Of a stretch of 64,000 bases of DNA, positions 25,631 to 37,449 are shown piece after piece. The DNA is from Rhabditophanes sp. KR3021 (Eukaryota > Nematoda > Chromadorea > Rhabditida > Alloionematidae): contig CAUJLY010000005.1 of NCBI GenBank assembly GCA_963281155.1, positions 744,001 through 808,000 on the forward strand, written 5' to 3'. The notes beneath the pieces are model-generated. The model was not told the DNA's origin. It saw only the letters and a program-made list of their open reading frames with translations, and ran no database searches. Position 1 is the stretch's first letter; every line of letters begins with the position of its first letter. A program made the translations under genes and the position numbers.

Positions 25631-27647
25631 GATATAAAATGGCTTAAAATATTGAAGCGATTGACAAATGTCGGTTGGAGTCAATAGTGTTATTGGAATG
25701 TTAGCATACACAAAAAAAATTATATATGTATTACCTTTTAGAATATTTTTTGATAAGTGTTATCTTATCATTTTCTTTTTAATTTTTAATCAGCAATTTT
25801 TAATTACACTTTCTAATTAAATGTTTGTAAAACACTTGTAATGCAGGAGAATCTGTTTATAAAAAAATTTAATTATTACTTATATAACTAATCAAAGTAA
25901 TACGTTTAATACAATCCTAAATTATGATCATTTTAATTCTAGTGCAATTAGTGTAACATATTTAGATCAAACAAAATTAGGGCCAGAAAAATAAATTATT
26001 TTAGTTCCTTCCCCATTTAATGCATCACCTATAGTTGCTTGGGACCAATTTCTGACTTACATGGCTTATAAAAAAGAATATGATGTTGGTGGTAAAAAAG
26101 ATAAAATGGCCTTAGAAGGTGGTCTCTATAGAACAATTTTCCATATAAATTGCATAAGAGAGATTCAAGAGCGTTTATTAAATATCAAAATGTTGCCGGG
26201 AGACATTTAATTAAATATATTTTATTTTTGATTCAGATAAGATGGTGGATTCTCGTACTAGAACATTTCCAAACGTGTTGGCACAAAGACTTACATGGAA
26301 TTGCTTCAATTGTATGCCCTCTTATTACTGTTGATTATAAAAATAGTTAGAGAATCAGCTCCAGTTACTAAAAGACCTACTATTAAACCAGTTACAAAGC
26401 CTCCAACATGCACTTGTCCTTGAGCATGTCCTGGAAAACAACCAAAGCTCGAATCAAATTACAGCCAAAAAACAATTCAAAAGGATACTATAATTACTTA
26501 TTATGATGGTCTTAAGGAATTTATACTTGATCCAAAAAAGATGCCTTTTATTCCTGTCTTTAATCATGATAAAAATCAATTCACTCATATGCCTAAGTTT
26601 CCTTGAGAATTTATTTTTTTTGAATAAATTGTATGTCATTTTCAATAAAGAAACTAATCAAAAATCTGAGTGATTATAAACATTTTGATCTAAATATCAT
26701 ACATTTCCAAGTCTAGGATTCAAATAATAACAAAAAACCTACATCTTTGTTTGCCTTGTCATCACGATTCTTCTCTCACTAAGTTTATCCACAATGTTTA
26801 ATGGAGTCTAAATATGATGCTTTTAAATCATATGCCAATCATCCTTTTTAAACTATTAATTACAACGCAAAAAAGAATAAAGTCCAAAAAACTGATTGAT
26901 ATCATGTTTCTTCAACTAACATATCACCACAACTCTGCAAATGTTTGATCATAACATATTTCACAATATAAACACAACTATTTATCTTGCAAAATGAAAA
27001 AAGTATATACTTCTCTTAATAACGTCCATTCAATAATAAAGATTTATCACTTCTAACTTTTTTTGTTTAAATGTCACTTCAATCAAATTTTTAAAATAAC
27101 TCTCTTTGATTTTAGAGATGCAAACTTTGCTACTAATAAACATCATTTTTTAAATAACTTTACAAGTGACGCACTTTTGAGTGTCTGTTCTCAATATATT
27201 CCAACATACACCAGCATCAATGTTGCAAAACACAATTTATTTATTATGCCTAATTGATAATAAATTATAAACAACTTCCTCATTCTTGTGACATATAGTT
27301 TGATCTCCAAACACACGTGACCACAAACAACCATGTAGTTATGGAGCACATTTTTTATAAATATATGAGACATATCAAAAAGTAGCCACATTTGATATAA
27401 ATCATGGGACATATCAAAAAATAACAAAACTTTTTACAAACACACATCATAAGGTAAAGAAAACGTTTATTTATCAACAGATAAGGCAAAATGAATAAGG
27501 AAATAATATTATTAAGATAAAGCATATTTCTGTAACCGAGATATTATGAAAAGTCCTTAAACTTATTTCATCGAGCAGACAATTGTATGTAAATAGAAAG
27601 AAATGGCAATATTGTGTGTGAAAGGCATCTCATTTTCAGTAGGTTTT
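25631..27647. other. gene-poor stretch with decayed coding fragments
   Basis: Between 25631 and 25850 there is only AT-rich 5' flank of the Hsp70 gene. About 25870-26606 contains coding-like fragments broken by stops (separate entry). From 26610 to 27647 the sequence is AT-rich and I see no gene; codon-like runs interrupted mainly by TAA occur but give no recognisable protein. Confidence 0.4.
25885..26606 (+). pseudogene. broken coding fragments of unknown origin
   Basis: One plus-strand frame reads protein-like from about 25885 to 26204, with one TAA near 25993. After a frame change, a second segment starts at an ATG at 26295 with a hydrophobic leader (ELLQLYALLLLLIIKI), continues through a Pro/Thr/Lys-rich linker to a TGA at 26421-26423 and resumes in the same frame to a TGA at 26604-26606. 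The hydrophobic leader suggests a membrane or secreted protein. I do not recognise the family, and I make no repaired reading. It could be a decayed host gene or an old insertion of foreign or mobile DNA; the neighbouring genes show no such decay except the arrestin locus at 56-57 kb. Confidence 0.35.
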
Positions 27648-27899
27648 TTAAAGTTTGTTGGTAGAAGTTACTTTTTTGGCGGTAACTACCTTGGCTTTGG
27701 TGTTAGAAGGTGGACTTTTGTTGGGTGGAGTGGCGATTTTTTTGACTGCTTTGGGTTTGTTGAGTATAAATAGTTGATCTTCCTCTAAGTCCTGCTTGTA
27801 ATAGTCTTTACTTGAGATGGCAGCTCCATTCGCACACTCAAGCAGAACTGTACAAATACAAAGGAAAAGTAATGCCAATGTTGTCTTTAGCAGTTGCAT
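27648..27899 (-). CDS. small secreted Lys/Pro-rich protein
   Basis: Single coding exon, 83 aa. The ATG at 27899 is preferred over one 27 nt upstream because it places a clear signal peptide at the N-terminus (LLKTTLALLFLCICTVLLEC), and because a splice-acceptor-like TTTTGCAG lies about 22 nt upstream, either for cis-splicing from a 5' leader or for spliced-leader addition. The mature part is short (about 58 aa), with an acidic segment (DLEEDQLF) followed by a Lys/Pro/Thr-rich tail with several KK and K-V-V repeats; no cysteine remains after the signal region. No family is recognised. It stands alone in a gene-poor region. Confidence 0.5.
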   Translation of the reverse strand: MQLLKTTLALLFLCICTVLLECANGAAISSKDYYKQDLEEDQLFILNKPKAVKKIATPPNKSPPSNTKAKVVTAKKVTSTNKL

Positions 27900-30879
27900 C
27901 CTAACAATACACCAAATCCCCTGCAAAATAGAAGTAAAGTTAAAAATAAATGTTAAATACTAAACAAATGAAGTTACCAAAAAATAAACTCAAAAAGTTG
28001 CGCGTGCCTCAATTAACTCAAACAACTATAAAAAGAAATGCAAACTACTACAAATAAAGTTAATAATATCCATATGTATAATTTGATGTGGATGGGATCC
28101 TGTAAATGTGGACAACATATGGAAACTGTCACACCCCATTTGAAAGAAGATGACAAAGAAATTGGGGTGAGTCACACCATTCGAAAATTACTCTTTTGGT
28201 GGAAAGCTGCAATGTAAAGTCAAAATATAAAAGTCAAGTGATTTAAATAATAATTAAGAAACTTTCATTTGATATATACAAAGGCGCATCCTCATTAAAT
28301 ATGTTTGATTTCTTTGTTTGAGCAACAAACCTCATCATCACCCTACACACTTCTGCTTTTTTGTTGTTAAGGACAAAAAGAGATATTTTTATTGTTTAGG
28401 AGAGAAATGATCAAAAAGAGGTAGCAAGTATAAGAGAAGAAGTAAGTATAAGGCGGGTGATGTTGTGCTTATTTAAGATAGCGTCCATTTAAATAAAAAT
28501 GACGACACTTAGATGTGCCTTAAGAAGGTACGGCAAAAAACGATTAGTCGTCTAGGTAATGTCAAGGTTGCCATCAAACTCAAGACGAGGAAACATAAAA
28601 TCTTTACACTATGAACAAAGACGGGATATATGATAAAGGTTCAGCACACTAACATATTACATTTAATGAAAAAGAGTTTCGGATGACATCTAAGGCAGCC
28701 ATGTTGTCACCAGCAGAAGTTTAATTTAGCGAAATCTATTACATCATCTTGTTTCATCTCGTTTATATGTTGGCGGGTGTGTGTAAATTTTATACAAAAC
28801 TACGTATATAAATATTTAGGGTATAAGTATAAAAAAGTGCAAATGAATATTCACTTCTCATCATCTTCTATGACAAAGAGATACAGGAAATGTTGTTGTT
28901 GGTAGCTGCACAAAAGTCATAAAAAGTGTCAACGACTGTTTTCATCTTTTATATACAACATCTTCTACAGATCCATTGATAAAAAATGAACAAAGATATG
29001 AATACTTTTGTTTGAACAAAAGTCAACAAATTTTTGTAATTTAAAGGTGTGAAGGGCACAATGTATGAGCGCTTTCGGTAAATGGATATGCATGATTTAG
29101 TTATTGAGTCATTTAGTTTTGCAAAGATAAATGTATTAATAAAAATGTTTTAACTAAAAAACTACATATAATTGGTTACGTAGGCGCCCCATTTTATATC
29201 TAGATATGTATCAAAAAGTGTATGTGTGAATATAAATAATATCGCATAGGAATATTAATGTGGTGTTATCTGTTAGCACCTCTTCTTTCAAAATATCACT
29301 TTTAAAGCTTCTCTGATGGTACAAAACATTAGCTAAGGATCCGTGAATACAACATGCAACTAAACCAAATTCAAATACATTTAGGATGAGTGATAATATT
29401 TTGGTATGGTAATACAAACAACATGCTTTTTATGAGACAATAAGTAAGTATCAGTCAAAATGACATTCCACAATATTCGAATAGCTTGTTCTCACTAAAA
29501 AGTAATAAATAACACACGAAATAAATGATAGGTCTCAAAATAAGTGTATACAGAACGTTTAATCAGAAGTAAGGACAACTGAAATTGATGGTCAAGAAGG
29601 TCGCCACCATTAACACTATCAGACCATCAAATGTAGAAATAAGACAATACAAGACTATGATCCAGTGAATGTTTATGATTAGTGGCTATAAACAAAACAG
29701 TATACACTATATGAGGAGTACATTATTAGATCTTTCAATAGAGGCCAATAAAGTCAATGGAGGGCATAACGGTCAAATCGTTAAACAAGTATCAATGTCT
29801 ATTGAAACAATTAAAAAAGCCAATTAAAAAAATATGGAGGGTATTTATTGATAGCAGTTGCCCTTGTTTGACATTCTCTTTTTGATCAATGCAATATAAT
29901 TAATCATTTGGTCGAAACAGGTGCAATGTAGTTAAATGAAGTTATGACGCATACTTCTTTAACTATCTTAACCTTTAGATAATAGACTTTTTATAGAATA
30001 GATCAAAAAATAAGGTAAAATTGTCAAAATGAGTAAGATCAAATTCCTTAAATAACTGTACTACATATAAAGTTATCTATTTTTTATAGATGCGAAGAAA
30101 TTTCAAAATATTACAAGTGACTTTCAATGACTATAAAAATAGTCTAAAAATTCTGTTATCAACCAATCTGTCAAAAATTGAAGAAGCTTTTGTGAACAAG
30201 TCCTCATTCATGAAACAAATAAAAGTTTCTCAATAAACATAATGAACATGGTTTATATGATTTGATTTAATAGAATAATCTAGAGCTATTTACAACCACT
30301 AATAGATAAATCACGAAAACGAATGTAGTCATAAAGCTTGATTAATGTAATAATTTAATGGATAAATATGCAAACCAACAATCGTCAAAATTGTTGCAAA
30401 AGAACACGGCAAAGTACACCACGCATCTATTTATAAATATGATATATTTTATATGATACTTATGTTGTATACAATAGTCCTGTAAAAAATGATCACGTTC
30501 AAGCAGTCACTGACAAAAAAAACTTTAGATAATTGCTAAGGAATGTGTATTGGTTATAATAAGCGTTACATCAGAAATATGCATAATTATGATTGAGGCT
30601 TTGGCTGGAATTTATTTATATAGTAACTTACAAATTACAACTTTAATTGGTTGGTGATACCAAAAATGGTGGAGGGTCAAGTTTGGTGAATTGTATAGTG
30701 GCGGATTTAGAGTGTAAATTTGGGACAAATGAATGCATTTAATTAGTTAAAAAAATCATTAAATTTTAGATCATATGCGAATTTGTTATTTAATAAATTT
30801 GTCGATCCAACAAGTTTTAAATATTTTTTATATAACTTTAAAACAATTTAGTAAGGCACCAGAGGAATAACTAATTATT
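27900..30879. other. gene-poor intergenic region
   Basis: About 3 kb of AT-rich sequence. Coding-like debris occurs near 28430-28620 (separate entry), and a 48-codon open run near 30090-30235 starts with ATG but matches nothing I know. No tRNA, repeat array or complete gene is visible. Confidence 0.4.
28430..28625 (+). mobile_element. possible LTR-retroelement (Pao/BEL-like) integrase tail remnant
   Basis: In one frame the segment reads KAGDVVLI, a stop, then a stretch with DSVHLNKND, another stop and a basic run ending near KHKIFTL. The order of a G-D-V-V-L-I motif, an acidic/aromatic position and a G-x-V-K-V-A-x-K-L-K-T segment resembles the C-terminal end of Pao/BEL integrases. At least three in-frame stops show decay. 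No LTRs, gag or protease were found nearby. The family assignment is a guess from motif spacing. Confidence 0.25.
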
Positions 30880-32279
30880 TTACTTGTTGCTTGCTTTAAC
30901 GCGTCTCATTGCATTACCTCCAACGTATTGGAATCCAGAGTGAATAGTTGTGTAAGCTGTGGCCGCACTGAAAAGAACAAAAATTAGACATACAATTACC
31001 AAGAGTTTAATCAAATATCATATAAAATTTGAAGGAAATACTGCCTTTAATGGCTAGTCCTAATAATTGTATTGTTATTAGCATACACACAACCACCATC
31101 ATAAACCTTTTCTTTGCACACAAAAAGGTTCTTTCTTTTGATCAAATAGTAGAAATATACACATAAGATCACAAAAGAAGGTGATTGAGGTGGTAATTAA
31201 GGTGTGGCTAACAACACTTCCTTTGATATGCTAATTTAGGTTTAGATTTTGATGAGGGCTGCATGTTTCAAATGTATGGCTTACCATAGTAAGGTCAATG
31301 CGGGATGATCAACAAAATCAAAGACTGGGGCCAATAAACTGAAGGCCACGAGAGATAGCTGGAGGGTTGTGTTAATCTGAAATTAGTAAATAAATATGTG
31401 TATTTTAGTGTATGTCAATGCTTTATAATGTAAAGTATCTTATTGGATTTTATTGTTGCTTATTAAATTTTAGTGTTTCTTGTTAGATTTTAGTGTTTCT
31501 TGTTAGATTTTAGTGTTTTTAATAGATTTTAATGCGTCCTTACCTTGGACATCAAAGTCGGCAATACTCGGACGGCATCAACGGAAGGATCAAAAAAGCG
31601 TTGCAAGGTAATTGGGGGCTTCATCAATTGATACCTCTTCACAAAGCCACCAGTGATCAAAGAAACATCCCTCAACAATACCAATGCTGTCAAGGGCCCT
31701 AAAAACATCTCAAAATTAATAGGTCCTTTTTGTTAATCAACTTGCATGGAATTAATGCAGAATATGTGAGCGTAACGAACAAAACAGACACCAAAAATTT
31801 ATCAGCTACCGGATCAATGATCGACCCAAATAAAGAACGTTGTGAAGGCCATTTTCTAGCAATAAATCCATCAAGCTAAACGATTTAATTAAAAAGAACC
31901 TAATTTTTTGTATTTACCCAATCAGTAAATCCGGCCATGGTAAAGATGATACAGGCAGGAGTGTAGGCTTCTGTCACAACAAGGTACCCAACATATGGAG
32001 TTAAGGCGATTCTGGCCATGCATAAGCCATTGGGAATGGTATATATTCGATCTTTGAAAGGCTTTGCAATTCTCGTGGTTGCCATTGTTTCTTTGTCAAT
32101 TATTGGGAGTTGTCTAAACACAGAGATTAAAAAATAAACCTTTCAATTTACCTATGGTCATTTGATTTTTTATTAGCCTCGCTAGTCAAAATTCGGTTGG
32201 ATAAATAAATGGTTTGTCTTTGCCATATCAGGGGAGACAGCTGTTTTTGTACACCCCCTAACACCCTTAAGGAGATCAT
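30880..32279 (-). CDS. crls-1: cardiolipin synthase (CDP-alcohol phosphatidyltransferase), mitochondrial
   Basis: Six exons: 32152-32279, 31918-32113, 31746-31875, 31544-31698, 31285-31376, 30880-30967; 789 nt, 262 aa. The enzyme joins CDP-diacylglycerol and phosphatidylglycerol to make cardiolipin in the inner mitochondrial membrane. The CDP-alcohol phosphatidyltransferase signature is complete: TDWLDGFIAR followed by [10 protein letters not shown]. Flanking blocks such as YTIPN, ALIP-PLT and [15 protein letters not shown] follow the animal CRLS1 order. The ATG at 32279 was chosen because it adds a Ser/Leu/Arg-rich, acid-poor leader ([14 protein letters not shown]) fitting a mitochondrial transit peptide; an internal ATG at 32085 would lose it. 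Intron 3 (31699-31745) appears to be a GC-AG intron with donor GCAAGT. A 20-nt tandem repeat fills most of intron 4. Confidence 0.9.
31441..31534. repeat. 20-nt tandem repeat in an intron of cardiolipin synthase
   Basis: Five successive 20-nt units begin at 31441, 31461, 31481, 31501 and 31521, with core AGATTTTAGTGTTT. The second to fourth copies differ at only a few positions, while the first and last are degenerate. Confidence 0.85.
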
Positions 32280-32974
32280 TGGAACTTTATTATTTTTTGC
32301 TTCTTTATCAAGTACATCTGTTTCAAATGTGTGTAAACAGTCTTCTTCGCAGGAAAATCAACTCGCACTCAACATAATTATACCAATGGTAAAAAGAAGA
32401 CTGGTATGATAAGGAAGACACCCCAAAAGTTGAGTCCGCTCTCATGATCTTCTAATCGTTATGCCTAATGTCAACAACTGTTATTAGCAAACTAATATTT
32501 ATTTATGTCCATTATATAAATGTGATTATTTATGTTGATATCCCAATCTCTCCGTCACCACACTAACGTTATTATTTTTGGTGTTGATGGTAGTAACCAA
32601 TTTAAAGGATAATGGGCGTCTGGCAACAACTCTTAAAACCACACAAATACGTTCCCAATCAAAGAAAATGATGTGGGATCTCATTAAGAGAGGGCGGTTT
32701 GACGTCGTGGTTTGTTAGCATAATTGTGATACTTAAACAGCAAAAAATTGTGCATTTAAGAGTTTTGATAAACAATATATGTATAAGTTTGATATAGCTT
32801 ATACATAAGATTAAATAAACCAAAATTGAGGTTGCGACAATTTAAAAAAAGTGTAATTGAGTTTTGGCAAACTACAATAATTTTATATTTCAAAGTAGCC
32901 CTAAATTAAGATGAAAGGTTTATTGGACTATTTATACTATTACACACATACAAATTAATTTAATGAAATATTTA
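32280..32974. other. intergenic region
   Basis: This holds the presumed promoter of cardiolipin synthase and the 3' flank of the globin gene. No open frame, repeat or RNA gene was seen. Confidence 0.5.
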
Positions 32975-34266
32975 TTAATCTCCCTGGTTCAATGATTTTA
33001 ACCTTTCTTGTTCAGCTCTACAAGATTCAACAAGTGTGTCGAGGACGAGTGTCATGATGACTCGGTAGATGTTGTCCATATTATCAGTGTATCTTTCGTC
33101 TAGTATCAATTTAATTGAATAAAATAAGGGATCTTCTACCACTTTGAAAAGTTCGGGTTTGAAGTTTTTCTTTATTGCATGCTGTTTGCCCTGGTCCGTC
33201 AGTAGTCTTATCATTTCATCGGGCTCATTTACTTTACTAAAAGAAGTTTGTGAGTAAGTATAAATAACTTCAATTCATAATTAACTCATAACAAAATCAT
33301 TGCAAACTCTAAAATGCTTATAGTAAACCCATAATAACAAAATAAATCAACTCCGCCAAAGATACGTGCGCTCATAAAGAATTGATGTAACGGCTTAATG
33401 TACTACAAAGTATATAAAGACCACATGCTTCATATGCTTACTATATGGAAATTATTAATAAAATTATCTTCATAAATATTTTAATCTCATAAACTTTCAA
33501 TCAATCACTACATTGAGATTTGTATGTTTGTATGAATTTGAATGAACTTAGATGAATTTAATTAATAATTTATACGCTTCACACATCAACATGAATGGAT
33601 GTATTATAGATAAGTGCTTACCATATAACTGTATCCAACAGCTTCATCACAGCTTCCCCATGATTTTGAATCTTTTCATCATTTAACATATCCCATTTGT
33701 TACTTTCCTTGGATGAGTCAAAATGAAAGTACTGCCATAACTCTTCGTGCTCAGACAGTAGACTGTAAGAAGGAAGAAAATGAGTGGTAAGTGGAAGGAG
33801 ATGTGAGATATACAGTTCTTTGGTTATTAATAGGAAAGAATTTGGATTAATTAGGTACGTGCGAGAGGAAGCACATTGGACGTGCAATTTGTCTAACAAA
33901 AAGACACACTCTACTTAATTGAGTTTGAGTAAAAAATTTAAATTAATTGAAGGTGCAGTTTTTAACACTATTTTCGCACAGTCGACCCACTTACGTCACA
34001 AACAAATTGGCACCAGTTTCTTTGGCTCGCCTCGAAATGCCCTTCCAGTTTTTTATTAGCAGGAACTTTTGCCTTTCATTTAGAGGAATTCGAGGATCGT
34101 CTGGCTTTGGAGAAGACTCGGGATTGGCAGTTTCCTTACCTGCTTTAGTTCCATTTTCTGGTTTAGTGTGATTCTTCCTTAAACCACTATTCACTGGCTC
34201 GTCAGTAATAGCATTCGATGTAGCCTTTTTATCCCCACAACAACAAAATAAACTTGATGCTGGCAT
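32975..34266 (-). CDS. globin with Cys-rich N-terminal extension
   Basis: Three exons: 33995-34266, 33622-33762, 32975-33236; 675 nt, 224 aa. Residues 1-70 form a hydrophilic extension beginning MPASSLFCCCGDKK, whose three adjacent cysteines are a likely palmitoylation site. The globin fold follows: an A helix (RQKFLLIKNWKGISRRAKE), an E helix with a distal-histidine-like NHGEAVM and an F helix with a proximal-histidine-like GKQHAIKKNFKPELF. Both haem-contact histidines are therefore present. Nematodes encode dozens of such globins, many neuronal and with redox or sensory rather than oxygen-storage roles (family knowledge). Membrane attachment is inferred. The gene runs in the same direction as cardiolipin synthase, 695 nt upstream of it, too far to argue for an operon. 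Confidence 0.85.
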
Positions 34267-37200
34267 TAATATTCTATAAAAAAGGAAGAAGTGATTCTCA
34301 ATATAAGATTAAACTTTCTTTTGACACACATAGCATTTATGATGCACAATGAAGAGTGCGCATATAAGTTTTGTTAACTATAATAAGAGGACACAAAAGG
34401 AGTCCAACAGTGAATGCTATCATTCCTACAAACAAAAGAGATAATTTTGTTCGTGAAATGCTGATGTGCATTGATATGTATGTGAAGGAAGGTGCAAAAG
34501 TTGTATCCGACAAAGGGGCATACCACTTTCAATAATTGTCTTCTAATAATGATAAGGCTGTTGTTGAGAAGGTAAAAATTAACCACAAAATTGGTCCCAT
34601 TACCCGAGTATTTATGTGGAAAGCCTTAATTAGGCGTTTAAAGAAATTGCCTCCAAACCATACATTACCCAACCTACTCATAATATGTTTATACACACAC
34701 CTTTTGAAAGATGAAAAAATAAGAAAAAGGTTTAAATGATAGTAATACATAATTTAGAGAGGAATATTACTACACTACGCGTTATCAACTATTTATCATT
34801 TAAAATTATCAACGGTAAAGCATTGGACGAGTTAACACTTTAAATACTAAAAAGTTGATAGGGATGAACAGAATCGAGGTGATATCAACGCAATCATAAA
34901 GGATAAGTTAAGAAGGAAGAGGCATATTTAAATATACTCATAAGAGTATATGAAGAAGCTAGTAGTTTTTGGGAATAAATAAGAATAGAAGTTAGGACAA
35001 CACCAAATAGCCTTTTTGTGTCTCGGAGGTTTCGCACCACGCCTTATTCAACTAACTCAACTTGTGCAACTTATTCAATTTTTGACGCAATTTTTATCAT
35101 TCCCCTATATATATCTGTATTTATTTATGATGATAAATATTTTAAAAAACAGATGTAACAATTATTTGTGACACGGATTTTATTTTTTCTCTTTTCAAAA
35201 TATCGTGACAACTTTGAAATATATATCAATGAACTATTACCTCATAATATCCATATCATATCTAGGGAATAAATATTTTAGAAACATTTTAACTTTTTAC
35301 TCGTTTAACTTTTGATCAAATAATTGGATTGTGCAATTTAGAACTAATTATGACTTGAAGAAATGATTGCATGAGTATGTGTTAAAGTAAATTTGTAGCA
35401 TTAATAAAGTTTAAATTGCAAGAAAAATATAATATATATCTCCTGATATAAACAAACATATCTCAACTCACACTTAAACATCCACTATCTTTAAACAAAT
35501 AACTTTGCCTTATTGCTACACCAAGGAAAAAGTTTTTACCATCTCCAGGGCTTGAGGGTAGATATATACTTTTAAATATCTGCAAGCCCAAACAAAAATA
35601 TAAAGATAACCCACACGATCTTCTTTTGGAGACGACACTTTAGTTGTTCATTAATGGATATCAAAATTAGATAAGCGAACCTAATTAGCATAAAAACAAT
35701 AGATTGCACCATTTTTTCTATATTTCAAACAACAAATATAAAAGGAGAAAAAAGTCGTAGTGGCGATTTGAGTGGGAAATGAATAGTTTTTTGTTGAAAC
35801 AAACCGGAATAAATGTATTTAATTGCCACAAAGAAACACTATATATATTATATTTAAAAATAAATATAATTTATGTCCATACTTGATTCAACTTTATTTG
35901 GAAGAAGAGGATGTTAGCAAGACAAAAAAAGTTAATATTATTTAATATGGCCGAGCTAAAAAAAGTTGCTCTGGAAACGTCACGACCCGTATACATTATT
36001 ATTATTTTGTATTAGATTTTCATATGTATATTGTATTAAATTTTCGTAGATTGTATTAAATTTTATATAGATATTTTCATATATTTGACAAAAGGTTTCT
36101 CTCCACACATCAACTTCAAACAAATGGGAGCCGCCATCATTTGGCCTTTTTGTTCAAGTTCATACATTTTTTATTAGCTTTAAAAGGCATTAATATATAT
36201 TTAATAAAAAATGATGCTACTGAAAAAGAGGCGGAAGGGGTCGATTATAAATAGTTAAACTTATAATATTTATCTAAAATATTAGATAAAAAGACCCAAA
36301 AATTAATCGAAAGACCCTTTCATAATTAAGAGTTGTAAGAAAGTTCAATTTTGGACATCCCATGCCCAATAACTATTGTAATACATGAATTCAAGCACAG
36401 CATCAACAACTATCATCCAAATAAATAATAGAAAAGTTATCAATAAATTTATAAATACATGAATAAATGAATAAATTGGTGGTTGTTAATGAAATCAGTA
36501 GTACGTATAACGGTTGCATAACGGTTATATAGCTGCTTGTTTTGTGTTATAAGGGGTTATTTACGATGAAATTTGAGATACATATAATATAAATGTATGT
36601 ATGTAAAATAATTTATCAAAATATAAATATATATATACATTTTACTAGTATATTATGGTCTGAGGATAATTAGAAGACGGCAATTTTTGTACATTCATTG
36701 TCGCAACCAAATATTAATATATTTATGTACTCCTAAGTATACTTAAAATAAATATGTATATTCAGATATAACTTAATGAGGAGAAAGATTGTTTGATGTG
36801 ATGTAATGATTACGAAAAAGCTGAACAAAGTTGTTGAATGTCCCACTAAATATAAAAGGTGCACCACAAATTAAAGTTCACTTTAGTTGGTGCTAAATTT
36901 GATTAGACTTAGTAGTTGCCACACCCACTGAACAATCACAATTTTTTGCAATGAAGCATGGCAAATTGGGAATTCTCTTGACAATACTATTTATCTATCT
37001 ATTTTTTAGCCCATTATAACTTTATTTCTTTATTTAGTGGTGGGAGATTGACTAGGCACAATAATAAATTATGGCAACAGGGACCACTTTACAGGGAGAC
37101 TCAATTTCAATTATTTGCTTCTTTCTTAAATTACTTTAATCAGAGGTAAATAAATAACAAATAATATTCAAATATCTTATCTTCCTATATTTATATAATA

Positions 37201-37449
37201 TTTTATAAATTTTATTTGAAGGTAGCAAGTATATATTACGTAAGGATATATATTTTATTATAATTAATCTGCAGTAAATATTTATCACAAATCAAACGTT
37301 ACTAAGGCGACATATACTTAATTAATATTTAAAATCAAATTTTAATCTAATTCACTAACACGTATTTACTTATTTATTGGTGGTATTAGAATTAAGCGTT
37401 TGACAAAAATATTTTAATTTATAACATTCCTTTTACATACTAGGACTTA
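34267..37449. other. gene-poor intergenic region
   Basis: More than 3 kb without a supportable gene. A decayed transposase-like stretch lies at 34360-34739 (separate entry). A short direct repetition of ATTGTATTAAATTTT occurs around 36005-36065. The rest is AT-rich with homopolymer runs and no open frame above 60 codons. Confidence 0.45.
34360..34739 (+). mobile_element. remnant of an ISXO2-like (IS1595-type) DDE transposase
   Basis: One plus-strand frame reads through 34360-34739 with an in-frame TAA at about 34532-34534. The pattern resembles the second half of ISXO2-like transposases: a GAKVVSDKGAYH block (second catalytic Asp with an aromatic residue nearby), then KINHKIG (compare the family's V-N-H-S), then a W-K-A-L-I-R-R-L block followed by PPN. 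The first catalytic Asp region and terminal inverted repeats were not found. I infer an inactive fragment; the assignment rests on motif order only. Confidence 0.35.

Noticed and set aside
25885..27260. A non-standard genetic code (TAA as Gln) that would lengthen coding-like frames
   Set aside because: TGA also interrupts the same frames and TAA is simply the commonest stop in AT-rich DNA. All intact genes of the window use the standard code, so decay is a better explanation.
29211..29417. 68-codon minus-strand frame
   Set aside because: It has no family resemblance, no signal peptide and no neighbouring exon; the length is within chance for this base composition.
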